64,000 bases of DNA from Candidatus Arsenophonus lipoptenae (GCF_001534665.1 NZ_CP013920.1:1-64000), one strand, 5' to 3'; positions 1 to 9,975 are shown, counted from the stretch's first letter. Program-made: numbers and translations. The notes: a model not told the origin generated them from the sequence alone.

Positions 1-355
1 ATATGTTTAAATTTTTACATAAAAAACTACTAATTATTTATTTGTTAATCAATCAATTTAAATATATTTAAATTGATTGATTATAGATTATAATTAGTTT
101 ATCAGTTTTTTCTTTTTATTATATTATTAAATATCTTTATAAAAGTTATTTAATAACTTTATTTAAGTTATGATAGTTTTTAATAAATTGCAAAATATAA
201 TTTTTTCTTATCTTTGTTTTCTATAATTATAATTTTTTTATCTAAAATAATAATTAGTAATTACTATTATCTTGGCAATTAAGATGTAGATAATCTTTCA
301 TAAAATTCTATGTGTCGCAAATCACAAATTTAATTGTTTGGTCATATTTCTTTTT
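1..355. other. non-coding spacer downstream of cpoB
   Basis: AT-rich spacer reaching the left edge of the window. I find no gene in it. It should hold the TPR half of cpoB if that gene were full length, but none of the three minus-strand frames shows such a sequence. It contains the 38-bp perfect palindrome listed separately. The E. coli tRNA cluster that follows cpoB (lysT/valT group) is not present here. Confidence 0.7.
46..83. repeat. perfect 38-bp palindrome
   Basis: Two 19-bp arms (46-64 and 65-83) are exact reverse complements with no spacer; each arm carries a duplicated AATC step followed by an AT stretch. As RNA it would form a long hairpin on either strand. Neither side is followed by a run of T, so a classic intrinsic terminator is not obvious. 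It lies about 270 nt downstream of the cpoB stop on the minus strand and may end the tolB-pal-cpoB transcript. Confidence 0.75.
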
Positions 356-766
356 TTATTTTTTTGATAACTTAGCAGTAGTATTATTAATCTCAATATT
401 ATTAGTTATAATATTATCTATTGTTTTATTTAAACGTATAGTTAGAGATTCCAATTCTATAGAAAATTCTTTTTGTTTATTAATAATTTTACTTAATTGA
501 TATTTATTTTCCTGAATATGACCACGTAATATGTCTATATCATGTTGAACGTCTAATAAATTTTGGTGCATTTGATATAATAAATTGCTTTTAAAATCAA
601 TTAGAGTTTTATTATTAATAATATAGAAATTTGTAATTTCTGAATTAATATTAGCAATTGATATTTGTTTTGTATCTACTATTAATTCAATTATAGCGAT
701 TGATAAAGTCAAAATCATTTTTAAACAAAGATTGTGAAATATATTATTCATTTTATATAATACCAT
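356..766 (-). CDS. cpoB: CpoB (YbgF) N-terminal coiled-coil remnant
   Basis: CpoB is a periplasmic protein that links the Tol-Pal system with PBP1B during septal peptidoglycan synthesis. The family is about 260 residues: signal peptide, trimerising coiled coil, linker and C-terminal TPR domain. Here only 136 residues remain. Residues about 65-108 match the coiled coil well (key stretch DIDILRGHIQENKYQL); the N-terminus looks like a weak hydrophobic export signal. The whole TPR half, which binds TolA in E. coli, is missing, and changing the reading frame in the A7 tracts near the stop does not restore it. The start overlaps the pal stop by one base (TAATG); an in-frame Met at 751 is an alternative start. 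It may be a shortened functional trimer or a decaying pseudogene. Confidence 0.7.
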   Translation of the reverse strand: MVLYKMNNIFHNLCLKMILTLSIAIIELIVDTKQISIANINSEITNFYIINNKTLIDFKSNLLYQMHQNLLDVQHDIDILRGHIQENKYQLSKIINKQKEFSIELESLTIRLNKTIDNIITNNIEINNTTAKLSKK

Positions 767-1239
767 TATAGTATTTGTAGTACTACGCGACGATTTTTTG
801 CATATGATGTTTCATTATGCCCTAATACTGCTGGTTTTTCTTTGCCATAAGAAATAATAAAAATTTGATCACTATCCACACCATGGCATTGGAAGTATAA
901 TTTCACAATAGTAGCGCGTCGTTCACCAAGTGCAATATTATACTCTGGTGAACCTAGTTCATCAGTATGCCCCTGAATTTTAATATGAATAAAAGGGTGT
1001 TGTCTTAAAAAAAAGACATATCTATCTAATAGATTTATGTATTCTTGAGAAATATAATAATTATTAAAATCAAAGTAAATAATATTTTTATTTACTATTT
1101 CTTTTATATTATTATTTAATATTTCTCTTGAAATAAACGAACCATTATCTACAATATTTTTTTTATTAATTTTTTTAAAATTACATGCTGTAATAGTAAT
1201 AATAGATAGTATAATAGTTATTATTTTATTTAATTGCAT
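766..1239 (-). CDS. pal: peptidoglycan-associated lipoprotein Pal
   Basis: Outer-membrane lipoprotein anchoring the outer membrane to peptidoglycan. The 157-residue product has a lipobox ending at Cys19 (ITAC), a shortened linker, and an OmpA-like peptidoglycan-binding domain: GHTDELGSPEYN, LGERRA and SYGKEKPAVLGH are all present, as is the C-terminal NRRVVL. E. coli Pal is 173 residues, so the difference is mainly in the linker. It lies 47 bp downstream of tolB and overlaps cpoB by one base, so the three are likely co-transcribed. TolA, its usual partner for energised relocation, is not encoded at this locus. Confidence 0.95.
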   Translation of the reverse strand: MQLNKIITIILSIITITACNFKKINKKNIVDNGSFISREILNNNIKEIVNKNIIYFDFNNYYISQEYINLLDRYVFFLRQHPFIHIKIQGHTDELGSPEYNIALGERRATIVKLYFQCHGVDSDQIFIISYGKEKPAVLGHNETSYAKNRRVVLQIL

Positions 1240-1286
1240 CTAATTATATTCCTTTTTTTAAATAAAAATTTTTTGAATATTTATGA

Positions 1287-2579
1287 TTACAAATAAGGTG
1301 ACCATGACGGGAAATATACTTGTTTTTCACTAGATACTAAATGTGCTTTAAAACATCCATCAGTTGAAACTAATTTCAATTCACTGCCTATACCTTGTAA
1401 AGTGCTATAAATTACCATAGTGCCATTAGGTGATATACTAGGTGTTTCATCTAAAAAGGTATCTGTTAAAAATTCAATTTTACCTGTTTCTAAATCTTGC
1501 TTAACAATTTGTTGTTTACCATTATTAGAGTTAACCATTATAATAAATTTACCATCTGGACTAACACTTGGATCCTGATTTTGAACACCAAACCAAGTAA
1601 TACGTTCTGGTATACCATTATTAATATTTACTTTATATATTTGTGGACTACCAGATTGATCAGAAGTATATACAATGGTATTGTTATCTGGCATCCAATT
1701 TGGTTCAGTATTATTATTACGATTATTTGTTATTTGTTTAATTTTACCACTTAATAAATTTTTTATATAAATATTTAAACTACCTGTTTTTGATAAAACA
1801 AAAGCAAGTTGTGTTCCATCAGGGGAAAATATAGGTGCACCATTATGACAAGGAAAATTAATAATTTCACTTATATCACCTGTTGATAATGTTTGAATAA
1901 CTATAGTTGCAGTCCCATTTTCAAATGTTACATAGGCTAATTGTTCCCCGTTAGCTGACCAAGCCGGAGACATAAGAGGTTCCGGTGAGCGATGAATAGT
2001 AAATTGATTATAACCATCATAATCTGAAACTCTTAATTCATAAGGATTTTTTTTATCACTTGTTTTTACTATGTAAGCTATTCTTGTACGAAATGCCCCT
2101 TTAATACCAGTTAATTTAGCAAAAACTTCATCACTAATAGTGTGTGCAGCATAACGTAACCATTTAGCTGTTACTTTTAATTTATTTTGAGTTAATACCA
2201 TTCCAGGAGATTTAATTAAATCAACTAGTTGATATTTAATTATATACTGACCATCAGAAGCAGGTTGTATTTGACCCACAACAACTGAATTAACATTTAA
2301 TATAGACCAAATACTTGGCGTAATTTCTGATGCAGTAGTCGGTTGTTGAGGCATATCTTTTATATTAATTGGATTAAATTTACCACTATTTCTTAAATCA
2401 GAAGAAGTAATTTGTCCTATATCGTAAGGTAATGTTCCTATTCCAATCCATTTAAAAGGTACTATAGCAATAGGTTGTGCTGTACTATTACTATAAGTAA
2501 TTTCAATGCTAATTTCTGCATTAACATATGTCATTGACATCATAAGAAAAATTTTTAATAAATAAAACATTTGTTTCAT
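1287..2579 (-). CDS. tolB: Tol-Pal system beta-propeller protein TolB
   Basis: Periplasmic protein that binds Pal and, in free-living relatives, is released from it by TolA. The 430-residue product is full length: signal peptide of about 21 residues ending VNA, an N-terminal domain with the conserved [11 protein letters not shown] stretch, then a six-bladed propeller with the repeated [22 protein letters not shown] motifs and the family C-terminus SWSPYL. The start is supported by a TAGGAG Shine-Dalgarno sequence 5-6 bases upstream. Upstream, where tolQ, tolR and tolA should be, there is only a 590-bp spacer before cydX, so TolB either works without TolA or depends on genes elsewhere. Confidence 0.97.
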   Translation of the reverse strand: MKQMFYLLKIFLMMSMTYVNAEISIEITYSNSTAQPIAIVPFKWIGIGTLPYDIGQITSSDLRNSGKFNPINIKDMPQQPTTASEITPSIWSILNVNSVVVGQIQPASDGQYIIKYQLVDLIKSPGMVLTQNKLKVTAKWLRYAAHTISDEVFAKLTGIKGAFRTRIAYIVKTSDKKNPYELRVSDYDGYNQFTIHRSPEPLMSPAWSANGEQLAYVTFENGTATIVIQTLSTGDISEIINFPCHNGAPIFSPDGTQLAFVLSKTGSLNIYIKNLLSGKIKQITNNRNNNTEPNWMPDNNTIVYTSDQSGSPQIYKVNINNGIPERITWFGVQNQDPSVSPDGKFIIMVNSNNGKQQIVKQDLETGKIEFLTDTFLDETPSISPNGTMVIYSTLQGIGSELKLVSTDGCFKAHLVSSEKQVYFPSWSPYL

Positions 2580-3169
2580 TTTTATCTCCTATCATTAAGA
2601 TAATTAATATATATATTAATTATTTAATTTTAAAATTAATAAATATACAAAACTATGTAATTAAAAATTTTATTTATTTTTTACATATTATAATTATATA
2701 ATTTTAGAAAATATATTTAGTTATATTAATAATTAATATAATACCTGTGTTTATAACACATATCTAGCTTGCTTATTTTTTAGTAAAGTATACTCTCTGT
2801 ATCAATATCAAAAAAATAGCTTGTAGTTTTGTTATATGTGTTTACAAGAAAATACTTGCAGTGTAGTTGTTTTAACATTAGAATAGAATTTAGGTTAATA
2901 GAAATATTAGTAATGTTTTTTATAGAAAGATCAATGATGTTTTGTATTTTTAAATGCAGAGTAAAAATTATTATTTTTTGTTAACTGAATATTAATACTT
3001 ATGACTTATGAATTAATAAATATTGTCATTAAAAATAAGTAATGAATTAATAATAATATTATATAATAAATAAATTAATACAAAGTTTTCTACTAAATTT
3101 TATTATATTATATATAATTATATTATATATAAAACAATTTTTGTTGTTTTATCTTGATAATCTTTATTT
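2580..3169. other. eroded spacer at the ybgE-ybgC-tolQRA position
   Basis: In E. coli and relatives cydX is followed by ybgE, ybgC, tolQ, tolR and tolA before tolB, over about 3 kb. Here about 590 bp of AT-rich sequence separates cydX from tolB on the same strand and I recognise no coding remnant in it. The part at 2754-2850 is less AT-rich and has an imperfect inverted repeat (ACACATAT near 2757, ATATGTGT near 2833), possibly a terminator or promoter region for tolB. A cydX-proximal hairpin is listed separately. Confidence 0.65.
3129..3152 (-). terminator. hairpin after cydABX, candidate terminator
   Basis: Perfect 9-bp arms (3129-3137 and 3144-3152; ATAAAACAA and its complement) with a 6-nt loop, starting 17 nt after the cydX stop on the minus strand. 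Position fits a terminator, but the stem is almost all A-T and the following sequence is AT-mixed rather than a clean U run, so strength is uncertain. Confidence 0.4.
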
Positions 3170-3280
3170 TTAATCATCAGAATTATTTTTTCTGACTTCA
3201 ATTTGATCAAGAGCTAATACTGTAATTATAGAAAAACTACAAGCAAATAGTGTTCCTAAAATCCAAGCAAGATACCACAT
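3170..3280 (-). CDS. cydX: cytochrome bd-I small subunit CydX
   Basis: A 36-codon gene. Translation gives an N-terminus MWYLAWILGTLFACSF, nearly the same as E. coli CydX, then a transmembrane helix and a charged tail ending SDD. CydX is the single-span small subunit that stabilises the haem site of cytochrome bd-I next to CydA. It starts 15 nt after the cydB stop, in the conserved cydA-cydB-cydX order, so it is translated from the same message. Its retention indicates that the bd oxidase is functional. The next gene in relatives, ybgE (cydH-like position), is gone. Confidence 0.93.
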   Translation of the reverse strand: MWYLAWILGTLFACSFSIITVLALDQIEVRKNNSDD

Positions 3281-3295
3281 ATTAATTATTATTCC

Positions 3296-4435
3296 TTAAT
3301 ATAATGAATGACTATTATTTTGGATTTGTATTTTATCAATTTTACTAAACATTTTACGATAACACCAAATTGTATAAGTTAATATAATTGGCATAAAAAT
3401 AATAACAATAACAGTCATTACTTTTAATGTTAACAAACTTGCAGTAGCATCCCAAACAGTCAAACTAGCATTAAATTGTATACTTGAAGGGAGAATGAAT
3501 GGAAACATACTGACACCAAAGGTTAAAATAATACAAGAAATTGTTAATGATGAAAATAAAAATGCTAATCCTGATTTATTAATTTTAGTCATGAATATTA
3601 TAAATATTGGAAATATTAAAGCTAATATAGGTAAAATTAATAATACCGGATTTTTATAAAAATTAGTTAACCATGCAAAAGATTCCCTTATTACAATTTT
3701 ATGCAGTGGATTAGAAACTCCATTAGTATTAATTATACTTTTAATTACATAACCATCTATTCCATAAATTAACCACCAAATAGCTATAAAGAAACTAATA
3801 GAAGTACAAACTGCAGTAATATAAGTGATATTACATGTGCGTGTATATAGTTCTTCTGTAGTACGCATTTGTAAATATGTAGCTCCATGAGTAATAATTA
3901 CTATTATAGAAATAATACCTATTAATATACTATAAGGATTAAGTATATTTAAAATTGATCCTGTATAATTTATAAAAAATTGATTATTAATTGTAAAAGA
4001 AATTCCCTGTAATAAATTACCAAAGATAATCCCACCCAGTAATGGAGGTGTAAAGCTCCCGATAAATATACCATAATCCCAAATTTTACGCCACTTTAGA
4101 TTATCTAATTTAGAACGATAGTCAAAACCTACTGGTCTAAAAAAAAGAGACGATAAAATTAATATTATAATAATATAAAATCCTGATAATGCTGCTGCAT
4201 AAACAATAGGCCAAGCGGCAAAAAGTGCTCCAACAGCAGTGACTAACCAGACTTGATTACCATCCCAATGTGGGGCTATTGCATTAATCATAATCCTACG
4301 TTCGATATTTGTTTTTCCTATAAATGGTAATAAAATACCTACCCCCATATCAAAACCATCAGTAATAGCAAAAATGATTATCAATAATCCAATAATTGAC
4401 CACCAAATAAATCTCATAACTTCGTAATTAAACAT
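3296..4435 (-). CDS. cydB: cytochrome bd-I ubiquinol oxidase subunit II CydB
   Basis: Membrane subunit II of cytochrome bd, the high-affinity quinol oxidase that reduces oxygen to water without pumping protons. The 379-residue product matches E. coli CydB throughout: TDGFDMGVG near the start, RRIMINAIAPHWDGNQVWL, FFRPVGFDYRSK, GATYLQMRT and the family C-terminus NSHSLY. About eight or nine hydrophobic helices are visible. It follows cydA by 48 bp and precedes cydX by 15 bp, one operon. Nothing looks degraded. Confidence 0.97.
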   Translation of the reverse strand: MFNYEVMRFIWWSIIGLLIIIFAITDGFDMGVGILLPFIGKTNIERRIMINAIAPHWDGNQVWLVTAVGALFAAWPIVYAAALSGFYIIIILILSSLFFRPVGFDYRSKLDNLKWRKIWDYGIFIGSFTPPLLGGIIFGNLLQGISFTINNQFFINYTGSILNILNPYSILIGIISIIVIITHGATYLQMRTTEELYTRTCNITYITAVCTSISFFIAIWWLIYGIDGYVIKSIINTNGVSNPLHKIVIRESFAWLTNFYKNPVLLILPILALIFPIFIIFMTKINKSGLAFLFSSLTISCIILTFGVSMFPFILPSSIQFNASLTVWDATASLLTLKVMTVIVIIFMPIILTYTIWCYRKMFSKIDKIQIQNNSHSLY

Positions 4436-4483
4436 TAATACATCCCTGGTTACTTAATTTAACTTATAACTATTTTTAATTTT

Positions 4484-5995
4484 TTAATAAATAGGCCCTT
4501 TACGTACAAATTTAAACATCAATAATAACTCAATAATGAAAAATATAGTATATAGACCACATATTAATATCATAGAAAAAATCAAATTTGAAATACTTAG
4601 TGATGAATGCGCTATTGCAGTAGGTAAAATTTCACCAATTGCCCATGGTTGTCTACCATATTCAGAAACAAACCAACCAGATTCCATAGCAATCCATGGT
4701 AAAGGAATACTAAACATAGCTAATTTTAATACCCATTTTTTTTCATTTATTTGATTACGAATAACTGACCAAAATGATAAACTGAAAATAAGTAACATTA
4801 ATAAGCCACAAGCAACCATAATACGAAATGCATAAAATATAGGTCCAACTTTAGGAATACTATCTTTTACGGCTGCTTTAATATGTTCATCTTTTGCATC
4901 GATTATATTATTTGTATAATATTTTAGCAATAATCCATAACCAAGATCTTTTTTATACTTGTCAAAATTTTTTTGTATATCAGGATTGTTATCACCTGTC
5001 TGTAATTTTCTTAAAAAATAATAAGCTTTAATACCATTACGGATGCGTACTTCATGTTGTGCCATTAAATCCTTTAATCCTAAAACAGGTGTATCTATAG
5101 AACGTGTAGTAATAATACCCATTATCCATGGAATAGATATTACGAATTTATTTTCCATTTTTTCACTATTTGGTATTGCAATAAGATTTAATGATGCAGG
5201 AGGTGGTTGGGTTTCCCATTCTGCTTCAATAGCAGCTAATTTTGTTTTCTGAACATCCCCCATTGTATAACCAGATTCATCACCTAGCACAATTACAGAA
5301 AGTACTGAAGCTATTCCAAAACTTGCTGCTATTGCAAATGAACGTTTCGCAAAATCATATTCACGATTTTTAAGTAAATAATAACTGCTAATACCTAAAA
5401 CAAACATAGAACCAGTACAATAACCAGCAGCAATAGTATGAACAAATTTAACTTGTGCTACTGGATTAAATATTAATTCTAAAAAACTACGCATTTCCAT
5501 ACGCATAGTTTCAAAATTAAAATCAGCTGCAATTGGATTTTGCATCCAACTATTAGCAATCAAAATCCATAAAGCAGAAAAATTAGAGCCTAAAGCAACT
5601 AACCATGTAGTAGTTAAATGTTGAATTTTATTAAGACGATCCCAACCAAAAAGAAATAAACCAACAAATGTTGATTCAAGAAAAAAAGCCATTAATCCCT
5701 CAATTGCTAATGGAGCACCAAAAATATCGCCTACATAATGTGAATAATATGACCAGTTAGTTCCAAATTGAAATTCCATGGTTAACCCTGTTGCAATACC
5801 TAAAGCAAAATTAATAGCAAATAACTTTCCCCAAAATTTTGTCATATTTTTATATATTTGATTACCAGAAATAACGTATACTGTTTCTATGATAGCTAAC
5901 AAAAAAGACATTCCAAGTGTCAAGGGTACAAATAAGAAATGATACATTGCAGTTAATGCAAACTGTAATCTAGATAATTCGACAATATCAAACAT
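4484..5995 (-). CDS. cydA: cytochrome bd-I ubiquinol oxidase subunit I CydA
   Basis: Catalytic haem-bearing subunit of cytochrome bd, oxidising ubiquinol at the periplasmic face. The start is placed at 5995 ([20 protein letters not shown]), which matches the E. coli N-terminus and has an AGGAG Shine-Dalgarno sequence 5-6 bases upstream; the open frame extends 25 codons further but that part has no homology. The 503-residue product keeps the haem ligand histidines (His19 in [14 protein letters not shown]), the Q-loop ([23 protein letters not shown]) and GRQPWAIGE. The end is about 20 residues shorter than E. coli. Cytochrome bd suits a low-oxygen host tissue. Confidence 0.97.
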   Translation of the reverse strand: MFDIVELSRLQFALTAMYHFLFVPLTLGMSFLLAIIETVYVISGNQIYKNMTKFWGKLFAINFALGIATGLTMEFQFGTNWSYYSHYVGDIFGAPLAIEGLMAFFLESTFVGLFLFGWDRLNKIQHLTTTWLVALGSNFSALWILIANSWMQNPIAADFNFETMRMEMRSFLELIFNPVAQVKFVHTIAAGYCTGSMFVLGISSYYLLKNREYDFAKRSFAIAASFGIASVLSVIVLGDESGYTMGDVQKTKLAAIEAEWETQPPPASLNLIAIPNSEKMENKFVISIPWIMGIITTRSIDTPVLGLKDLMAQHEVRIRNGIKAYYFLRKLQTGDNNPDIQKNFDKYKKDLGYGLLLKYYTNNIIDAKDEHIKAAVKDSIPKVGPIFYAFRIMVACGLLMLLIFSLSFWSVIRNQINEKKWVLKLAMFSIPLPWIAMESGWFVSEYGRQPWAIGEILPTAIAHSSLSISNLIFSMILICGLYTIFFIIELLLMFKFVRKGPIY

Positions 5996-6484
5996 CTTAA
6001 CTCCTTTATAACAGTCAAGAACTAATTGACTATTATTTAACTTATACAGAAACTTAAAAAAATAATTCATTTTAATTAAATCATAATCACTGTATTAATA
6101 AAAATGTTAATAGTCTTTAACATTAAGATAATAATACAATACAACTAATTACTATTAAATTTTAATAATAATTATTTAAAAAATTATTATTTAATTATAT
6201 ATTATTGATTTTTAATATTTATTATAATTATAATGAAATTATTATATCAATTTTTTATTCTTAAAAAATTTTACTTTAACAATAAATTAGTAAAATAAAA
6301 TCATGATTAATTAAATAGTTGAAAATTATTTAGTATTTACATACTAAATAATCATATACTACTATATAATTTATGATTATGGTATTAATGTTTACTTATA
6401 TAATATTTACCATTATAGATTTATAAGTGAAATTTAATTTCAGCAATAAAAATTTATAAGTGATTTTTTCGAATAAATAATAAT
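5996..6484. other. non-coding spacer between clpB and cydA
   Basis: About 490 bp of AT-rich sequence with no gene that I can support. It must carry the cydABX promoter (minus strand) and the clpB 3' end. A 12-nt direct repeat ATTTATAAGTGA occurs twice (about 6419 and 6449), close to the clpB stop; I see no clear terminator. This junction is not contiguous in E. coli, so it marks a rearrangement or a deletion. Confidence 0.6.
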
Positions 6485-8632
6485 TTATTGTTCAGCAACA
6501 ATAACACCGTTTTTAATGTCTAAAATTACTAGCTTACCAGGAACTAACTCACCTGATAATATTTTTTTAGCTAATAAATTTTCTATTTCTTTTTGAATTA
6601 TACGTTTTAAAGGCCGTGCACCAAATACAGGATCAAATCCGATTTCACTAAGTTGTGTCAATATTGCTTTTTTTATTATTATTTGATAACCTTGATCTTC
6701 CATACGTTTATATAAACGTAACAATTGGATTTGTGTAATTTCTACAATTTGTTCCTTGTTAAGTGGATGAAATACTACAACATCATCAATACGATTAATA
6801 AATTCTGGCCTAAAATTACTATTTACAACATCCATAACTATCCCTTTTATATTATTATAATCAAAATTATCAAAACTAGCTTGGATTAAATCAGATCCTA
6901 AATTTGAGGTCATAATAATAACTGTATTACAAAAATTTACTGTTCTTCCATGACCATCAGTTAAACGACCATCATCTAAAACTTGTAATAAAATATTGAA
7001 AATGTCATGATGTGCTTTTTCAATTTCATCAAGAAGAATAACAGAATAAGGATGACGGCGAACTTCCTCAGTTAAATAACCACCTTCTTCATATCCGACA
7101 TAACCTGGTGGGGCTCCTATTAATCTAGAAACAGTATGTTTCTCCATAAATTCAGACATATCAATACGTATCATAGCATTATCACTATCAAATAAAAAAT
7201 TAGCTACAGCTTTAGAAAGTTCAGTTTTACCTACACCTGTAGGACCTAAAAATAAAAATGAACCAATAGGTCTATTAGGATCAGATAATCCAGCACGATT
7301 ACGTCTAATAGCATTTGATACTGCATTAACAGCTTTATCTTGACCAATTACACGTTTATGAATATCTTGTTCCATATGAAGTAATTTTTCACGTTCGCTT
7401 TTCAGCATTTTTGAAACAGGTATACCTGTCCAACGAGACAATATCTCAGCAATTTCAATATCAGTGACTTTATTACGTAATAAATTCATATTGTTATTAT
7501 TTATTTTAGTAGATATTTCAAGTTTTTTTTCTAATTCTGGAATTTTTCCATATTGTAATTCTGACATTTTAGCTAAATCGCCACTACGCCTAGCTTGTTC
7601 TAAACTAATACGTGCAGTTTCTAATTTAGCTTTTATATTTTGAGTACCTATTAGCTTTGTTTTTTCTGATTTCCATTTTTCTTCTAATTCTAAATATTCC
7701 CGTTCTTTTTCTATTAATTCCTCTTTTAATATTTCAAGACGTTTTTTACTTGCTGCATCAGATTCCTTTATAAGAGCTTGTTTTTCAAGTTTTAATTGAA
7801 TAATTCGTCTTTCTAAACGATCTAGCGATTCTGGTTTAGAATCAATTTGTAGTCGTAAGCTAGCACCTGCTTCATCAATTAAATCTATAGCTTTATCCGG
7901 TAACATACGATCAGAGATATAACGGTTTGCTAAACTAGCGGCAGCAACAATAGCAGGATCAGTTATCTGTACATGATGATGTAGTTCATAACGTTCTTTA
8001 AGTCCTCTTAATATAGCTATTGTAGCTTCTACAGTAGGTTCAGCAACATAAACTTTTTGAAAACGACGTTCTAATGCTGCATCTTTTTCTATGTATTTAC
8101 GATACTCATCTAGAGTTGTTGCACCAACACAATGTAATTCACCTCTAGCAAGTGCTGGTTTTAACATATTACCAGCATCTATTGCACCTTCAACTTTGCC
8201 AGCTCCAACAATAGTATGTAATTCATCAATAAATAAAATTATATTACCTTTTTGTTTAGTTAAATTATTCAAAAGTAATTTTAAACGTTCTTCAAAATCA
8301 CCTCTATATTTTGCACCAGCTAATAAAGCACCAATATCTAAAGAAAGAACATGTTTATTTTTCAATCCTTCTGGTACTTCACCATTAACAATTCTTTGAG
8401 CTAAACCTTCTATAATAGCTGTTTTACCTACTCCTGGTTCTCCTATTAAAACTGGATTATTTTTTGTTCTTCTTTGTAAAACTTGTATTGTTCTACGAAT
8501 TTCTTCATCTCTTCCAATAACAGGATCAAGTTTACCTTCTTCTGCTCTTTCAATTAAATTAACTGTATACTTTTTCAGTACCTGATTTTGTTCTTCAGCA
8601 CTTTGATTATTAATATTGCTACTGGCACTCAT
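6485..8632 (-). CDS. clpB: ClpB disaggregase, N-domain-less form
   Basis: Hsp100 hexameric ATPase that pulls proteins out of aggregates with DnaK. The product is 715 residues against about 857 in E. coli, and begins where the natural short isoform (internal start near codon 149) begins. Visible: Walker A of NBD1 (GEPGVGKT), pore loop KYRGDFEER, the long coiled-coil M domain (about 265-390), NBD2 Walker A (GPTGVGKT), pore loop GYVGYEEGG and the C-terminal GARPLKR region. The substrate-binding N domain is absent: the 390 bp upstream contain no homologous sequence. The start codon has an AAGG element about 12 nt upstream. The long isoform is therefore lost altogether. Confidence 0.96.
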   Translation of the reverse strand: MSASSNINNQSAEEQNQVLKKYTVNLIERAEEGKLDPVIGRDEEIRRTIQVLQRRTKNNPVLIGEPGVGKTAIIEGLAQRIVNGEVPEGLKNKHVLSLDIGALLAGAKYRGDFEERLKLLLNNLTKQKGNIILFIDELHTIVGAGKVEGAIDAGNMLKPALARGELHCVGATTLDEYRKYIEKDAALERRFQKVYVAEPTVEATIAILRGLKERYELHHHVQITDPAIVAAASLANRYISDRMLPDKAIDLIDEAGASLRLQIDSKPESLDRLERRIIQLKLEKQALIKESDAASKKRLEILKEELIEKEREYLELEEKWKSEKTKLIGTQNIKAKLETARISLEQARRSGDLAKMSELQYGKIPELEKKLEISTKINNNNMNLLRNKVTDIEIAEILSRWTGIPVSKMLKSEREKLLHMEQDIHKRVIGQDKAVNAVSNAIRRNRAGLSDPNRPIGSFLFLGPTGVGKTELSKAVANFLFDSDNAMIRIDMSEFMEKHTVSRLIGAPPGYVGYEEGGYLTEEVRRHPYSVILLDEIEKAHHDIFNILLQVLDDGRLTDGHGRTVNFCNTVIIMTSNLGSDLIQASFDNFDYNNIKGIVMDVVNSNFRPEFINRIDDVVVFHPLNKEQIVEITQIQLLRLYKRMEDQGYQIIIKKAILTQLSEIGFDPVFGARPLKRIIQKEIENLLAKKILSGELVPGKLVILDIKNGVIVAEQ

Positions 8633-9024
8633 TTGTTTTATCGCCTTTTCCTTATTTTTTATTTACTTATATTGCTTCAGTAGATAAAAATACTAAAATA
8701 TTCTAGAAATATTTTAGTATTAGAAATTTACCTTTTAAAAATTAAAAAAAATATTTTTATAAAAAATTTAATTTAATAATTATACATATACATCACTATT
8801 ATTATTTTTTTAAATTAATATTTACAATATTTTAAAATGCATATTTAGTTTAGATATATATAACTATATGATTATTTTAAATATTTAAAAATTTTTGTTA
8901 TAGTAAATAAAATTTATCTTAAATTAAAGTATTATTAATATTGTACTTATATCAATATATATAATTTTAATTAATTATTATTTAATATATATAATTATTA
9001 ATTAATATTCTATTATATATATCT
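8633..9024. other. spacer between rluD and clpB, yfiH (pgeF) and ClpB N domain lost
   Basis: In E. coli rluD is followed by yfiH (pgeF) and then full-length clpB. Here only 392 bp lie between rluD and the short clpB frame, and neither yfiH nor the first 148 ClpB codons can be recognised in any minus-strand frame. The sequence is almost wholly A and T apart from the inverted repeat at 8689-8721. Confidence 0.65.
8689..8721 (-). terminator. perfect 14-bp hairpin with U run upstream of clpB
   Basis: Arms 8689-8702 and 8708-8721 are exact reverse complements (AATACTAAAATATT), with loop CTAGA. On the minus strand the stem runs directly into TTTATC, giving a U-rich tail, so it can act as an intrinsic terminator for rluD. 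Only 56 nt separate it from the clpB start, so the clpB promoter is either in those bases or upstream of the hairpin, in which case the hairpin sits in the clpB 5' leader. Confidence 0.5.
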
Positions 9025-9975
9025 TTATACATTATATTTAAGTACATTTATTAATGTTATCATATCTTCAGGAAGATCTATACACCATTCCATTTTTATT
9101 CCTGTACTCGGATGATATAAACTTAACATTTTAGCATGAAGTGCCTGACGATTAAATTGACTAATAATATAATTCAATTTTTTAGAAATATATTTTGATT
9201 TATTTAATCGTCTACCATATACAGGATCACCAATTAAAGGATGATTAATATATGCCATATGAACACGAATTTGATGTGTTCTACCTGATTCTAAACGTAA
9301 TTTAAGTCTAGTATAATATTGAAAATTTTCAATAACTTTATAATGTGTAATAGCTGGCTTTCCAGTATGATGAATAATCATATGTGTTCTCTTGGTCGGA
9401 TGACGAGCAATAGGTTTATCTATTTTGCCATTAATAGTTATGCAACCATTAACTAATGCTTCATATTCACGTATAATTTTTTTTGTTTTAAAAGCTTCCA
9501 ATAAATAACGCTGTGCATTTATTGTTTTTACAATAACCATTAATCCTGTAGTATCTTTATCAAGACGATGGATAATGCCTGCACGAGGGATATTAATATT
9601 TTTTGGATAATGATATAAAATTGCATTTAGAATTGTTCCTTGAGGATTACCATAACCTGGATGAACTACTAAATTTGATGATTTATTTATAACTAATATT
9701 TCATCATCCTCATAAACAATATTTAATGGAATATTCTGAGGTCTCCACGATATCTCTTCTTTAATCAAAATATTAATATCAATTTGCTCATTGCCGAATA
9801 CTTTTTTTTTAGGAATATTTATAATCTTATCATTTAATTTTACTCTGTCATCTAAGATCCATTTTTTTATTTGTGAACGAGAATAATTAGGAAACAGTTC
9901 AGCTAATACCTTATCTAAGCGAGTGCCTAGTTGTGATTTTAGAATTTTTGATTTAAGTTTTAATTGTTGATCCAT
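9025..9975 (-). CDS. rluD: 23S rRNA pseudouridine synthase RluD
   Basis: Makes pseudouridines 1911, 1915 and 1917 in helix 69 of 23S rRNA, the most important rRNA pseudouridylation for ribosome function. The 316-residue product has an N-terminal S4-like RNA-binding domain (about 15-75, GTRLDKVLAELFPNYSRSQI) and the RluA-type catalytic domain with HRLDKDTTGLM carrying the catalytic aspartate, plus RTHQIRVHMAYINHPLIGDPVYG. It is divergent from bamD (132 bp between starts) as in E. coli. Length is close to the E. coli protein (326). Confidence 0.95.
   Translation of the reverse strand: MDQQLKLKSKILKSQLGTRLDKVLAELFPNYSRSQIKKWILDDRVKLNDKIINIPKKKVFGNEQIDINILIKEEISWRPQNIPLNIVYEDDEILVINKSSNLVVHPGYGNPQGTILNAILYHYPKNINIPRAGIIHRLDKDTTGLMVIVKTINAQRYLLEAFKTKKIIREYEALVNGCITINGKIDKPIARHPTKRTHMIIHHTGKPAITHYKVIENFQYYTRLKLRLESGRTHQIRVHMAYINHPLIGDPVYGRRLNKSKYISKKLNYIISQFNRQALHAKMLSLYHPSTGIKMEWCIDLPEDMITLINVLKYNV

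Noticed and set aside
312-500. Plus-strand 62-codon open frame
   Set aside because: Lies antisense to the conserved coiled-coil part of cpoB; composition is only hydrophobic I/L/F from AT-rich codons, with no Shine-Dalgarno sequence.
2754-2850. Decayed tRNA gene in the tol spacer
   Set aside because: The imperfect inverted repeat there does not form D-, anticodon- and T-arms and has no GTTCGA-type T-loop.
5996-6070. 25-codon N-terminal extension of cydA
   Set aside because: No homology; the downstream ATG has AGGAG at the right distance and matches the family N-terminus.
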